64,000 nt of DNA from Candidatus Opimibacter skivensis (GCA_016721905.1 JADKHH010000004.1:282129-346128); one strand, 5' to 3'. Positions 27,501 to 36,828 are shown, counted from the first letter of the stretch. The notes: a model not told the origin generated them from the sequence alone. Made by a program: numbers and translations.

Positions 27501-27628
27501 GTGCTATTGACAATCTTGGTACCCTGACACTGCGGGATACTAAATTGTATCGCGCAACTGGCACGAATACAGCCTTGCGCAACAGAGGTCCGTTGACGGT
27601 GATCGGCAATTGTGATATACGGAATTGA
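24512..27628 (+). CDS. Secreted multidomain metalloprotease (reprolysin-like) with GEVED domain
   Basis: A 1038-residue protein. Signal peptide MNKESMIRIPILLVSLFCVL..AFAQ. A propeptide-like region precedes the zincin domain (about 200-425) with VTHEMGHNMGSRHTHAC, the metzincin HExxHxxGxxH, near 344-360, and TIMSYCH as Met-turn. Two fibronectin-III-like domains follow (about 432-625), then a PPC-like domain (630-745; APGIWYTFVGDG), a GEVED domain (750-895; VWIDFNHDGDFSDGGEQVF, GEVEDYAL) and a C-terminal beta-helix-like module (905-1038). It should degrade extracellular protein. There is no T9SS-A tail; the C-terminal module is shared with the protein at 8041-9448. Confidence 0.92.
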   Translation: MNKESMIRIPILLVSLFCVLATAFAQKPVPGKTMSLFQGRQAEVFTLFGPATAAKEETRQYVANAFSLSIQPAALEALQNADAGIISIQLPDPLNIQLDLYRTSVFSSDAMISTSDGRVFAPNPDHQFYRGMIHGDPNSLAIVSVFNSRVQILFADKDGNRRIQQSADGSYLLFKDLDILVPKDISCFVDETNDSSHAEAAPSPNQRMAGNCVHVYVECDYKSYQDNGSSVPNTEEWVAELWNEVITLYENEDIPVEVSDVLVYTSTDPFANSPNTGLMLDTFMIHINNITYDGRLAHLLSTRSLGGGIAYVDVLCSNSFQVAVSTSLSTNIVPLPTFSWSVECVTHEMGHNMGSRHTHACAWNGNNTAIDGCGPAAGYNEGCNGPLPQDGTIMSYCHLVSGVGIDFNLGFGPQPGDLIRHRYNNASCNTGTCTPPLCTSLTTPTPGSTGVDINQNLFWTSSDGAEGYKLTIGTTPTNGSILNNVDVGLVTTYNPVNSFPFNTTIYVKIVPYNVIGDATGCANQSFTTEANIAPSCTMLTFPLNGATGISVDPIITWAHSSGNQSGYKISIGTTLGGTQIANLVDVGNVNTYDHPSSFPYATTLYVKITPYWSGGDITNCPSESFTTLVPIPGDFCSMAINLPCGSSIAGTTIGALPDTGLPVCVAGIQAPGIWYTFVGDGSNAIIATCSQSNYDTQLNAYQGTCTSLTCVTGIDDFCYTSSLISFPTTVGTNYYILVQGWGGQQGTFTLTRSCYSGPFYCMSSGRESSLEWIQNVNFNSDPNTSGSSSYSDYTGSPLTVSRGGSYAITITPGFLQGTRTEYYKVWIDFNHDGDFSDGGEQVFSAGPSTTSVSGTIAIPVTATKAITRMRVSMRYAETPPSSCGTYDNGEVEDYALNIRCNLVTSNLDNTGNGTLRNVSACADDGEDILFAASLNNQTININTTQLTVDGQWKWMATAGSNIEIKANTATRVLNIPAGFSAEIQNLKITGGSAANGSAIDNLGTLTLRDTKLYRATGTNTALRNRGPLTVIGNCDIRN

Positions 27629-27732
27629 GGACGTTGCTAATCCACATCAATGAGGTAATGGCAACTCCTTTAATGAGTTGACAATCACAATGGATATTTA
27701 ATGCTCATCGATACCAGCGGCGTACTTGATTT

Positions 27733-28668
27733 TTATTCCACCACTTCTACGACGAAGAAACCATCATCACCGAGGATTTGATATTTAGGCATGAGCATTA
27801 GTCCATCCACAGGTGTTGTGATCGGGCCATGTTCGTTGTGGGCCACAACTTCTCCTGCCTTCAATGGTTGGAAATTTTTGTAGCCTGGATTCATGACAAA
27901 TTGTTCGCCCTCCGCGATCCGATAATGGTGAATGAGCTTTGTGACTTTCGGCAGACCTTCAGACATCCGGATCAGCATACCATCATGACGATGATCTACG
28001 TCGCGTGAATCTACAGAACCGATAGTACGCATACAATTGACGATAGCAGCCGCTGTCCGGAAGACGCTCTCCGGATCATCATGCTGTCCTGCTTCGAACA
28101 CAATGCAAAACGCATCTTCCTTTGGCCTGTTAAAATAGCTGAGGGTAGTCCCTTTCAGATTTTCTGTAAAACCCTGGATCACCGGAGCATGAAGCCCTTT
28201 AGCAAGGGTCCGGCTCATCTGGTCATCAGCAGCAATCGTAAAGATGCCACCATCCGCTGTGGTCGTATGCAGATCAAGGATGAGCGATGCAGACGGTTTA
28301 TGTTTTCGTTTTTCTTCTTCGATCGTGCGGATCAGGTCTATGCATTCCCTGTCCTCTGAGGACCATGATTCTTCCGGCGTACTGGTGATGCGGTCCATTT
28401 CTTCCTTCAGGAGCATCCGGTTGAGATCACGGTCGATAAATCGTTGAGATTTTTCAATAGCCCGAATATTGCCCCGGATACCTACAAAAGAACCATGATA
28501 ACGGAAGCCAGGATTGAAGTCCGTCTCGATATCCAGTAGCCTGAATACCTCCTGGATAGCTAGCAGTCCTGCTGGTTCATTGCCATGCATGCTGCCGATG
28601 CAGATCAGCAATGGACCCGGATCCACACCTTCATACCTGTCTATGATTCTGCCCTCCATGGGTGGCAA
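27733..28668 (-). CDS. Succinylglutamate desuccinylase/aspartoacylase (AstE/AspA) family protein
   Basis: A 311-residue M14-like zinc hydrolase. Zinc ligands sit in GSMHGNEPAG (H and E) and LILDLHTTT (H); RDLNRML supplies the substrate Arg, and VFEAGQHDD the catalytic Glu. The C terminus is a lipoyl-like barrel (GEVVAHNEHGPITTPVDG). The family removes N-acyl groups from amino acids; the true substrate is not visible. Start at 28668 (MPPMEGR) or three codons later. Convergent with the metalloprotease. Confidence 0.9.
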   Translation of the reverse strand: MPPMEGRIIDRYEGVDPGPLLICIGSMHGNEPAGLLAIQEVFRLLDIETDFNPGFRYHGSFVGIRGNIRAIEKSQRFIDRDLNRMLLKEEMDRITSTPEESWSSEDRECIDLIRTIEEEKRKHKPSASLILDLHTTTADGGIFTIAADDQMSRTLAKGLHAPVIQGFTENLKGTTLSYFNRPKEDAFCIVFEAGQHDDPESVFRTAAAIVNCMRTIGSVDSRDVDHRHDGMLIRMSEGLPKVTKLIHHYRIAEGEQFVMNPGYKNFQPLKAGEVVAHNEHGPITTPVDGLMLMPKYQILGDDGFFVVEVVE

Positions 28669-28764
28669 TGATACTAAAGGAAAATGATTTTAAGGTCATA
28701 GGGCGGAATTTCGGTATTGAAGTGTTTTCCCCCGCGTCTGCTGAAAACCCTATCTTTGAGCCCA

Positions 28765-29196
28765 ATGCGCAGAAATAAGATCATCGTCTCTTGTTTACTC
28801 CCGGCCTATATGCTGCTGGTGCTGCATGCTATTATCCCCCATCATCATCATTTTTCGGCAGCAGACGGCCCGCTCAATTTTCATCATGGTTTTAATGCCC
28901 AACATCAGGATCATCGCACCGGAGATCCTCACCATGATGCCGATAGCCATGGACATACCGCTCATTTTGTGCATTCACCCGAGTTCGGTATCGCCATGCT
29001 TCAACCTACGGCAAACTGGATAGAGGTCAATGTTCAAAAAGCACTACCCGCGCTTATCGAGCCATTCAAACTGATAAGCAAAATCAACCATATCGAATAC
29101 AGGAGTAACTGGTTTCCTGAAAGCCCACCCCTGTATAATTTTTTCCCATCTTCTGCCCTTTCGCTAAGAGGCCCTCCCGCGTCAACTATCGCCTGA
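28765..29196 (+). CDS. His-rich small secreted/membrane protein heading the metal locus
   Basis: A 143-residue protein. The N terminus MRRNKIIVSCLLPAYMLLVL is an uncleaved or cleaved export signal. A His/Asp-rich part follows (IIPHHHHFSAADG; HQDHRTGDPHHDADSHGHTA), with about 20 His in 60 residues, typical of periplasmic metal buffering. I recognise no named family. It is placed before the CusC-like gene. The ATG at 28765 is preferred over 28717 because the signal starts there. Confidence 0.7.
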   Translation: MRRNKIIVSCLLPAYMLLVLHAIIPHHHHFSAADGPLNFHHGFNAQHQDHRTGDPHHDADSHGHTAHFVHSPEFGIAMLQPTANWIEVNVQKALPALIEPFKLISKINHIEYRSNWFPESPPLYNFFPSSALSLRGPPASTIA

Positions 29197-29239
29197 CAGC
29201 ACGACATTCTTTTCAACAGAAATGTTCAGTACTGTTTTG

Positions 29240-29257
29240 CATGAATACCTATTCATG
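29240..29257. promoter_or_regulatory. Palindrome CATGAATA-CC-TATTCATG, candidate operator of the efflux operon
   Basis: Perfect 8-bp arms with a 2-bp centre, 46-63 bp before the CusC-like start at 29303. The position between the His-rich gene and the pump genes fits a metal-responsive repressor or activator site. No regulator gene lies next to it. Confidence 0.5.
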
Positions 29258-29302
29258 TACGCTGCCTTTGTAAGGCTTTCCTTTTATTGAAAATCACGCC
29301 AC

Positions 29303-30499
29303 ATGTTTTACAGCAAAGCCACATTTGTTGCCACATTATTTGCCATTTCTGTTCACTTAGCATCCGCACAGCAATTGATGATGGTCGATGAAGCCATAGT
29401 TCTTGCTATGGACACCAGTTTCCAGCTCAGGGCCGAAGCTTTCCAAATAGATGCCGACCGTTTGATGGAAAAAAAAGCGACCCACATTCCAGATCCGGAA
29501 CTGATTCTGGAGAGCACCACCGGGGACTTTATGACCATTGGCGTGCAGCAATCATTTGACTTTCCCACAGTGTATGCGAGACAAAAGCAGCTTGCCCAAC
29601 AGCAGACGATATTGTCAACGCAAGCAAGCCACATTACAGCTGCGGCATTAAAGAGCAAAGTCAGAACAGCTTACCTCGAATGGCAACTCGACATCGCTCA
29701 AATGCGGCAATGGAAAACACAGGATAGCCTGTTCAACATCCTCTCCCAGGCAGCCGACAGGCAGTATCTGGCAGGGCAGATCGATTTTGTAGAAAAGACA
29801 TATGCCAACCTGAAATTTTCGGAAGTGCATACCCAATACATAACTTCATTGACAGGAGTGCAAAAAGGGATGCAACAGATACAATTGTATACAGGTACGA
29901 CCGACAGTATCTACCCGAGTGAATTGGAAAGAGGTATAGGCGATTTTACTTTTAGTAATGCAGTTGTAGATGATGATGCTATCAACAACACACCGGTCCT
30001 CGCCTATTACCAGCAATCAGAAAAGATCAGTGAAAAAGCTATTCAGCTGGAGCGAAGCAAGGTCTTTCCTGATTTCACGATTGGCTATCTCAATCCTGCA
30101 GATAAGAATACACCATTTCCATTGCGCTTACGCTTTGGACTTTCTGTACCGCTCTGGTTCTGGCAATATGGCACATCGATAAAAGCGGCTGAAACAAAAC
30201 TCGAAGTAGCAAGGTATACTTCATCAGCAGGCCGGCAGGAACTGACGCAACAATGGTACAAAGCAAAAAATGATGCCTTAAAATATCACGAAGCCCTCAA
30301 CTACCTTGAAGCGGAAGGATTGGTGCAAGCTAATGAACTCACAGAAGCATCCAACAGGATGTTTGTTGCCGGACAATATGATTATATCAAATATCTCACC
30401 ACCCTGACAGACGCCTTTCAGGTGAAGCGACAGTATCTCGAACTGGTTAGAAATTATAACCAGGCCCTTATCACCTTACAATACTTAATCGGACAATAA
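29303..30499 (+). CDS. CusC/TolC-like outer-membrane efflux protein
   Basis: A 398-residue protein with signal peptide (FVATLFAISVHLASAQ) and TolC repeats (QLAQQQTILSTQASHITAAA; VKRQYLELVRNYNQALITLQ). It is the outer-membrane channel of the metal efflux complex. It overlaps the adaptor gene by one base in TAATG (30497-30501), so they are translated together. Confidence 0.92.
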   Translation: MFYSKATFVATLFAISVHLASAQQLMMVDEAIVLAMDTSFQLRAEAFQIDADRLMEKKATHIPDPELILESTTGDFMTIGVQQSFDFPTVYARQKQLAQQQTILSTQASHITAAALKSKVRTAYLEWQLDIAQMRQWKTQDSLFNILSQAADRQYLAGQIDFVEKTYANLKFSEVHTQYITSLTGVQKGMQQIQLYTGTTDSIYPSELERGIGDFTFSNAVVDDDAINNTPVLAYYQQSEKISEKAIQLERSKVFPDFTIGYLNPADKNTPFPLRLRFGLSVPLWFWQYGTSIKAAETKLEVARYTSSAGRQELTQQWYKAKNDALKYHEALNYLEAEGLVQANELTEASNRMFVAGQYDYIKYLTTLTDAFQVKRQYLELVRNYNQALITLQYLIGQ

Positions 30500-32181
30500 T
30501 GAAAGCATACCACTACATCATTCATCTATGCCTGGTGCTGACCACACTGTTGTATTCCCGTCCTGCCTATGCGGGAGGAGGCGATGATCATACGCATGCA
30601 GAGGAGAAACCTGCCACCAGTGCAGTGCAGGAAAAGTATTTTTCCTCGGAAGCCTCTTCAGCCAGGTATGAACTTTTGCTTCGCTATGAACCCATCCTGC
30701 CAGGTAAACCGGCACATCTTACCTTGTTTGTCAGTGATTTTGAAACAAACAAACCGGTCAATGACGCGGACATAAAAATCACTTCGCAGGAAGATCCTGA
30801 CCTCACCTTTACCATACATCAAAATGGTAATGGTACGTATGAGGTGGAAACTACCTTTCCCGAAAAACAAACATATTCTCTGGCGGTTAAAATCGAAGCT
30901 TCGTTAGGTCCTGACTTACTTCTGCTTCAGGAAATCAATGCAGGTGAAGAACTACCACATGTGCATGAACCATCAGCGCTTTCCTTCATCAGCAAAGACA
31001 ATTGGTACCTCCTCGCGATTGGCCTATTCGTTGGATTGGGATTTGGATTTCTTTTCCGCAGAAGGAACACCTCACATGGCAAAGCAACACTTTCCATCAT
31101 CCTGGTATGCATATGTTGTTCTATTCCTTTCCAGACCACTATCGCGCATGGTGATGATGATCACGGAGCAGATGCATCAGGAAATGTCTTCTCCAACACT
31201 GTTGACATCCCGAAGGAAACGCAATTCCTTTTTGATGTGTATACCCTCAAGATGGCTAAAGGAAATTTTACGGAAAGCAATCGCCTCTTTGGAACTATCA
31301 TCCCTAGCAGTAACGGACAGGCAGTCGTTACCACGCCTCAAAATGGAACCATAGTCTCCGTCCATGCGCAGGTCGGCAAACCAGTAAAGGCGGGCCAGGT
31401 AGTTGCAGTCGTGGAACAATCGATCGATGCAGGGACACAAGTAAACATCGCCGCTGAGCGAAATAACCTGACCGCAGAATATGATGCTGCTAAAAAGGAA
31501 ATGGACCGACTAAAATCCATCAGTGATATTGCCGCTAAAAAGGACATTGATGAAGCAACTTCCAGACTGCAGAAAGCAGAAACCAACCTTGCGCTGTTTA
31601 AAAGCAGGTCCGGAAGAACCATGAACCTCACAGCACCGATTTCAGGGTACGTTGGAAACTTTAATGTAGCCATCGGCACTACAGTGACCGCAGGACAAAC
31701 GCTCTTTACGATTACCAATCTCTCCACCTTGTATGTGGAAGCACAGGTATTTGACAAGGATGAGGAATCAATCCGTGCCGATGCCTATTACACCATGGAG
31801 TGTGCTAATGATAATCACAAGACGAGCCAGATCAAATTACTGGCCCCGGCGCAGGAAATCAACGCTACAAATCAATCGCAGAAAGTACTATTCCAGGTCG
31901 ATAATCCGGATGGAGATTTCAAGATTGGTGAATTTGTCAACATCCGTGTGTTCGCATCCACAGCTTCGCATCAAATCACACTTCCGAATAGTGCCTTTAC
32001 AGAAATAAACGGCAAGCCGGTAGTCTTCATTAAAGAAGCAGCCGAAAAATATACAGTGAGCTACGTTCAGCTAGGGCATAACAACGGTACACATACCTCA
32101 ATCCTGAAAGGGATAGAAGAAGGACAAAGGGCTGTCATCAACGGCAGTTACCAACTCAAGATGATCTATCTCAACCAATAA
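30499..32181 (+). CDS. RND periplasmic adaptor with N-terminal FixH/CopC-like domain and internal signal-like segment
   Basis: A 560-residue protein, longer than usual (~370-400). Residues 1-26 are a signal peptide. A first Ig-like domain (about 45-140; ILPGKPAHLTLFVSDFETN) resembles FixH/YtkA-like proteins. It is followed by a TM helix (about 168-188; YLLAIGLFVGLGFGFLF) and RRR, then a second signal-like stretch (KATLSIILVCICCSIPF, TTIAHG) and a complete adaptor: lipoyl (GTIVSVHAQVGKPVKAGQVV), coiled coil and barrel (TAGQTLFTITNLSTLYVEA). It looks like two exported proteins fused in one frame. It couples the CusA pump at 33210 with the channel at 29303. Confidence 0.9.
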   Translation: MKAYHYIIHLCLVLTTLLYSRPAYAGGGDDHTHAEEKPATSAVQEKYFSSEASSARYELLLRYEPILPGKPAHLTLFVSDFETNKPVNDADIKITSQEDPDLTFTIHQNGNGTYEVETTFPEKQTYSLAVKIEASLGPDLLLLQEINAGEELPHVHEPSALSFISKDNWYLLAIGLFVGLGFGFLFRRRNTSHGKATLSIILVCICCSIPFQTTIAHGDDDHGADASGNVFSNTVDIPKETQFLFDVYTLKMAKGNFTESNRLFGTIIPSSNGQAVVTTPQNGTIVSVHAQVGKPVKAGQVVAVVEQSIDAGTQVNIAAERNNLTAEYDAAKKEMDRLKSISDIAAKKDIDEATSRLQKAETNLALFKSRSGRTMNLTAPISGYVGNFNVAIGTTVTAGQTLFTITNLSTLYVEAQVFDKDEESIRADAYYTMECANDNHKTSQIKLLAPAQEINATNQSQKVLFQVDNPDGDFKIGEFVNIRVFASTASHQITLPNSAFTEINGKPVVFIKEAAEKYTVSYVQLGHNNGTHTSILKGIEEGQRAVINGSYQLKMIYLNQ

Positions 32182-32215
32182 TCAAGTATTCACTCATCCA
32201 TTATATTTTGAAATC

Positions 32216-33175
32216 ATGAAACCACTTTTTAAGCAATACATCTTACCATTGATAGTCCTGACAGCGGGCACCATAGCATGTAACAGTTCAAAACACGAAG
32301 GCACTACAACAGAAACAAGTGCCGGAACAGAAGCGCATGGTGGCGAAGATCACGTGCACACCTATGCTTGTCCGATGCACCCTGAAATGCAAGGCCACGA
32401 GGGTGAGAAATGTAATAAATGCGGCATGCCCCTTGAGCACATGGATCATGTCCCGGTGGCTGGTAACTACATGATGGAGATCAAACCCTCATCCGAGATG
32501 ATCAAGGCAGGCGTATCAGTCGATCTTTCCCTGACACCAAAGAACAAGGATAATATGAGCCTTCCTGTGCCTCTTGATGTTGAACACGAAAAGAAAATAC
32601 ATCTGATCGCGGTGAGCGAAGACCTGAGCTGGTTTGATCACATACATCCGGAATATCAGTCGGACGGCAGCTATCTCGTCAAGGAAACCTTTCCGAACGG
32701 AGGCAAGTATTTGTTGTACGCAGATTACAAGCCTACGGGTAGCACCCATCAATTGGAGAAAACAGAGATTCAGGTAGAAGGAAAAACTATGGTGTCTGCG
32801 AATTATAAAGAGACCAAAGCGAGCGCTACATCCGGTACGTATACTGTAACATTGAAGCCTGATGGCGGACGGTTTCTGTCCAATCAGGAAATACATTTTG
32901 ACGGACAGTTTACGAAAGGGGGAAAACGATTTGATGTCAATGGGTTACAATCCTATCTCGGAGCCAAGGGACATATGGTAGGTATTCAGACCAGTAGCAA
33001 GACCTACGTGCACTTGCATCCGGAAGTTGAGAATGATATCCTTCATTTTCATGCCACATTTGCAGAAGCGGGCATGTACAGGGCATGGTTGCAGTTTATC
33101 GCAGATGATCAATTGCACACCGTTGACTTTACCATTATGGTTGAGCAGGGAGAACCAGGGAAGGAAATGATGTAG
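32216..33175 (+). CDS. Lipoprotein with heavy-metal-binding (HMBD/YHS-like) domain
   Basis: A 319-residue protein. Lipoprotein signal LIVLTAGTIACNSS. The metal-binding motif YACPMHPEMQGHEGEKC and NKCGMPLEHM (about residues 50-77) is the heavy-metal-binding domain found in CusB and Cu ATPases. Two beta-sandwich domains follow (DHIHPEYQ; THVHLHPE-like YVHLHPEVENDILHFHATF), rich in His. It probably delivers or buffers Cu/Zn/Cd in the periplasm for the pump. It lies between the adaptor and pump genes in the same operon. Confidence 0.88.
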   Translation: MKPLFKQYILPLIVLTAGTIACNSSKHEGTTTETSAGTEAHGGEDHVHTYACPMHPEMQGHEGEKCNKCGMPLEHMDHVPVAGNYMMEIKPSSEMIKAGVSVDLSLTPKNKDNMSLPVPLDVEHEKKIHLIAVSEDLSWFDHIHPEYQSDGSYLVKETFPNGGKYLLYADYKPTGSTHQLEKTEIQVEGKTMVSANYKETKASATSGTYTVTLKPDGGRFLSNQEIHFDGQFTKGGKRFDVNGLQSYLGAKGHMVGIQTSSKTYVHLHPEVENDILHFHATFAEAGMYRAWLQFIADDQLHTVDFTIMVEQGEPGKEMM

Positions 33176-33209
33176 AGAGGAGAAAAACGTATCCATTGAC
33201 AAATGAACC

Positions 33210-36200
33210 ATGCTAGATAATTTAATAAAATTCTCATTACAAAACCGCCTGCTGGTGGTTGCGCTGGCTGCCTTGCTGATGGTGTATGGTGTGTTTGCCA
33301 TCGTCAACCTGCCGGTGGATGTACTGCCGGATTTGAATCGTCCGCGGGTGACCATTTTTCTCGAAGCCAATGGTATGGCTCCGGAAGAAATTGAAACCCA
33401 GATAACACTCCCGGTAGAATCAGCACTCAATGGCGCACCTGGTGTGGAGATCGTAAGGAGTAGTTCTACGATCGGTATCGGGATGGTGTTTGTTGAGTTT
33501 GGCTGGGATTCGGATATCTACAGGGCTCGACAGATCGTGGCGGAAAAACTGCAAACCGTCAAGCTGCCAGATAACATCGTCCCGGTCATGGGACCGATCA
33601 GCAGTGTCATGGGACAAATCATGCTCGTGGGTATTTCTGCGGACAGCACATCTGCTGCAGATCTGCGTACCCTCGCTGATTTTACCATCAGGCGAAGACT
33701 CATGAGCATCAAGGGTGTGTCACAGGTCATTCCGATGGGCGGTGAGCGCCTTCAATACCAGGTGCTCATCTCTTCCACCAAACTGAAACAGTTTAACCTG
33801 AGCATTGATGAAGTTGACTTAGCCATGGAGCTGACTAATCAAAACAGTTCCGGAGGCTTCTTTGATCAATATGGTTCGGAAGTGTTGATCAGGAATGTGG
33901 GCAGGGCATATACGCTGGATGATTTAAAGAATACGGTGATTTCAAACAGGGATGGATTACCGGTATTGTTGTCTCAGGTGGCAGATGTTCGTTTTGGAGC
34001 TGCAGTCAAACGCGGTGACGCGAGCATCAATGCAAAGCCGGCAGTGATCCTTACCATTGAAAAGCAACCGACCTTTAACACCGTTACCCTAACCGAAGAG
34101 GTAGAGAAAGCAATCAGGGAACTACAACCATCCCTGCCACCGGATGTCAAATTGAATACCAATATATTCCAACAGAAACATTTTATCCAGGCGGCCCTGA
34201 CTAACGTGGAGCACGCCCTGCGGGATGGTTTCATCCTGGTGGTCATCGTTCTTTTTTTATTCCTTTTAAATTATCGTACGACGCTGATTACGCTGACAGC
34301 GATTCCATTGTCACTGGTGATTACAGCCATTGTATTTAAACTCTTCGGCTATAGTATCAATACACTCACGCTGGGTGGATTGGCCATTGCGATCGGAGAG
34401 CTGGTAGACGATGCGATTGTGGATGTCGAAAATGTATTCCGACGCATCCGGGAGAATAGAGCATCATCTGATCCCAGGCCGGTACTGCAAGTCATCTATA
34501 GTGCCAGCAGTGAAGTGAGAAATTCAATCGTGTATGCGACGATCATTGTCGTGCTGGTCTTTATTCCTTTGTTTTATATGCAGGGAATTGAGGGAAGGAT
34601 TTTTGCGCCGCTGGGTATTGCGTACATCACGTCTATCCTTGCTTCACTCGTTGTATCATTGACGTTGACACCAGTGTTGTGCAGCTACCTTTTGAGTACA
34701 ACTCCTGCATCGTCGTCAACAGGCGCTGATGCAAATGAACAGACTACCCCTGTCAGGAAGTCTTTTCTGCGAACGGTATTTTCAGGATCAGGTGGCCATG
34801 AGGATAGTCCGCTTGTCAAATGGCTCAAGCAAAGAGATATGAGACTCCTCCACTGGGGACTTGAACGGCCACGCACGATCATTGGAACGGCAGTAGTACT
34901 GATCATCATTTCAATGGGCGTATTGCCTTTCTTTGGAACCTCATTTCTCCCACCATTCAATGAAGGTTCATTTACCATCAATCTCTCCACACCACCAGGT
35001 ACATCTCTGGAGGAAAGCAACAAGATCGGGACCATGGCAGAAGAACTCATGCTGCAAGTGCCGGAAGTGAATTATGTAAGCAGGAGAACAGGTCGTGCGG
35101 AGTTAGATGAGCACGTAGAGCCTGTTTCGAATTCAGAAATTGATGTTGAGTTAAAACACGAAACTGGTAGATCCAGAGATGAGGTGGTCGCTGATATCCG
35201 TCAGAAGCTTGACATCTTAAAAGGGGTGTCTGTGAATGTCGGTCAGCCCATCTCCCACAGACTTGATCACCTGCTATCCGGTGTGCGCGCCCAGGTGGCG
35301 ATCAAACTATTTGGTAATGACCTGACCGATCTACGATCGCATGCAAATGAAATCGCCGCTGTCATTAAAAATGTTCCAGGTGTTGTGGATGTCCAGGTAG
35401 AACGCCAGGTGATGGTGCCGCAGTTATTGATCATGGTGGATCGTGAAGCCTTGCAACGATATGGCTTGCAGGCGGGCAAGGTGGCCCGGGACCTTGAAGT
35501 ATTTTACAATGGCAAAGTGACCGGCCAGATCCTGGATGGAGATAAATCCTTTGATATCCTGCTGCGCACTACAGATGAGGAGCGTACAAACATCGAAGCG
35601 ATTCGGAATACGTTGATCGATGCTCCTGATGGAACTTTAATTCCATTACAACAAATCGCCCGTATTGAAAACACAACAAGCATCAACACCATCACACATG
35701 AAAATACCCAGCGAAAAATAACCATCAGTTGTAATGTAGAAGGCAAGGATCTCGGCACAGCCGTCAGTGAAATCCAAAAGCAGGTAGGTCAGCAAGTAAT
35801 CTTACCGCAGGGATACTACATACAGTATGGTGGCCAGTTTGAAAGCCAGCAATCCGCTTCAAAACTGATCTTGCTGCTGAGCTTGTTTTCATTTGCCGGG
35901 ATTTTCCTGGTGTTGTTTTCACACTTTAAATCAACCCAGATTGTTGTGCAGATCATGCTCAATATCCCACTCGCGCTGATCGGTAGTGTGATTGCTGTGC
36001 TCATTACAGGTGGCGTTTTTTCGGTAGCTACGCTTGTTGGATTTATCACACTGACGGGTATTGCCTCGCGCAATGGGATCATGATGATATCCCACTATAT
36101 TCATTTGATGGAACACGAAGGTGAAAAGTTTGGTAAGGAAATGATCATCCGCGGTTCACTCGAACGGTTGGTTCCTGTATTGATGACCGCATTGGTTGCT

Positions 36201-36407
36201 GCATTGGCGCTGATTCCATTGACGCTTGATCCGCAAGCACCCGGAAAGGAAATACTCTTCCCGGTAGCTACCGTCATCCTGGGTGGATTGATCAGCAGTA
36301 CATTGCTGGACATCATGGTGACCCCTGTAGTCTTTTATACCTTTGGCGAAAAAGCGATCAAAAGTTATTTTAAAAGGAAAAGCGAAAAACTGATCAATGC
36401 AATCTAA
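33210..36407 (+). CDS. Heavy-metal RND efflux pump (CusA/CzcA family), first copy
   Basis: A 1065-residue protein with 12 predicted membrane helices and two large periplasmic domains. N terminus QNRLLVVALAALLMVYGVFA with VDVLPDLNRPRV (HME class). The TM4 proton-relay motif is GELVDDAIVDVENVFRRIRE. The C-terminal half repeats the fold (GGLISSTLLDIMVTPVVFY). It drives metal export with proton uptake together with the adaptor at 30499 and channel at 29303. The start 33210 is an ATG with no overlapping upstream frame. Confidence 0.95.
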   Translation: MLDNLIKFSLQNRLLVVALAALLMVYGVFAIVNLPVDVLPDLNRPRVTIFLEANGMAPEEIETQITLPVESALNGAPGVEIVRSSSTIGIGMVFVEFGWDSDIYRARQIVAEKLQTVKLPDNIVPVMGPISSVMGQIMLVGISADSTSAADLRTLADFTIRRRLMSIKGVSQVIPMGGERLQYQVLISSTKLKQFNLSIDEVDLAMELTNQNSSGGFFDQYGSEVLIRNVGRAYTLDDLKNTVISNRDGLPVLLSQVADVRFGAAVKRGDASINAKPAVILTIEKQPTFNTVTLTEEVEKAIRELQPSLPPDVKLNTNIFQQKHFIQAALTNVEHALRDGFILVVIVLFLFLLNYRTTLITLTAIPLSLVITAIVFKLFGYSINTLTLGGLAIAIGELVDDAIVDVENVFRRIRENRASSDPRPVLQVIYSASSEVRNSIVYATIIVVLVFIPLFYMQGIEGRIFAPLGIAYITSILASLVVSLTLTPVLCSYLLSTTPASSSTGADANEQTTPVRKSFLRTVFSGSGGHEDSPLVKWLKQRDMRLLHWGLERPRTIIGTAVVLIIISMGVLPFFGTSFLPPFNEGSFTINLSTPPGTSLEESNKIGTMAEELMLQVPEVNYVSRRTGRAELDEHVEPVSNSEIDVELKHETGRSRDEVVADIRQKLDILKGVSVNVGQPISHRLDHLLSGVRAQVAIKLFGNDLTDLRSHANEIAAVIKNVPGVVDVQVERQVMVPQLLIMVDREALQRYGLQAGKVARDLEVFYNGKVTGQILDGDKSFDILLRTTDEERTNIEAIRNTLIDAPDGTLIPLQQIARIENTTSINTITHENTQRKITISCNVEGKDLGTAVSEIQKQVGQQVILPQGYYIQYGGQFESQQSASKLILLLSLFSFAGIFLVLFSHFKSTQIVVQIMLNIPLALIGSVIAVLITGGVFSVATLVGFITLTGIASRNGIMMISHYIHLMEHEGEKFGKEMIIRGSLERLVPVLMTALVAALALIPLTLDPQAPGKEILFPVATVILGGLISSTLLDIMVTPVVFYTFGEKAIKSYFKRKSEKLINAI

Positions 36408-36475
36408 GCAGATGAATTTCTTGCTTTGAGCTGATTAAACAACAATTATATCCTGAATAGCGTTATATTTGCCTG

Positions 36476-36802
36476 ATGATTATGTTTTCACGCATATTTA
36501 TATTGTACTTCATGGCAATGATTCTCATGCCATGTGCGGATATTCATGCGGCTACATCTTCCATTGCTGAACAGATTGCGATTTCATCGGATCACGAGGA
36601 TTGTCCTCATGAAAATGAAAATGATTTTTGTTCTCCCTTTTGTATCTGCAGTTGCTGTGGACAAACAAGTCTGATCATCCAGGAGCGGAACCCTATCCAT
36701 AAAGCAATTATGGTGGATAGCAAGGATACGGAGATTTATGGCACTGAAACAAATTGGGCGAGTGAATACCTCGACCGCCTATTCCATCCTCCCAAGATTT
36801 AA
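36476..36802 (+). CDS. Small Cys/His-rich secreted protein (DUF6660-like)
   Basis: A 108-residue protein. Signal peptide MIMFSRIFILYFMAMILMPC, then DHEDCPHENENDFCSPFCIC and SCCG, a dense Cys/His metal-binding patch. Such small proteins accompany metal efflux genes in Bacteroidota. It may sense or chelate metal in the periplasm. Followed by a short stem (36829-36853) before the second pump. Confidence 0.7.
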   Translation: MIMFSRIFILYFMAMILMPCADIHAATSSIAEQIAISSDHEDCPHENENDFCSPFCICSCCGQTSLIIQERNPIHKAIMVDSKDTEIYGTETNWASEYLDRLFHPPKI

Positions 36803-36828
36803 TTGAGTTTTTAGCTGGCATTTCTTTG

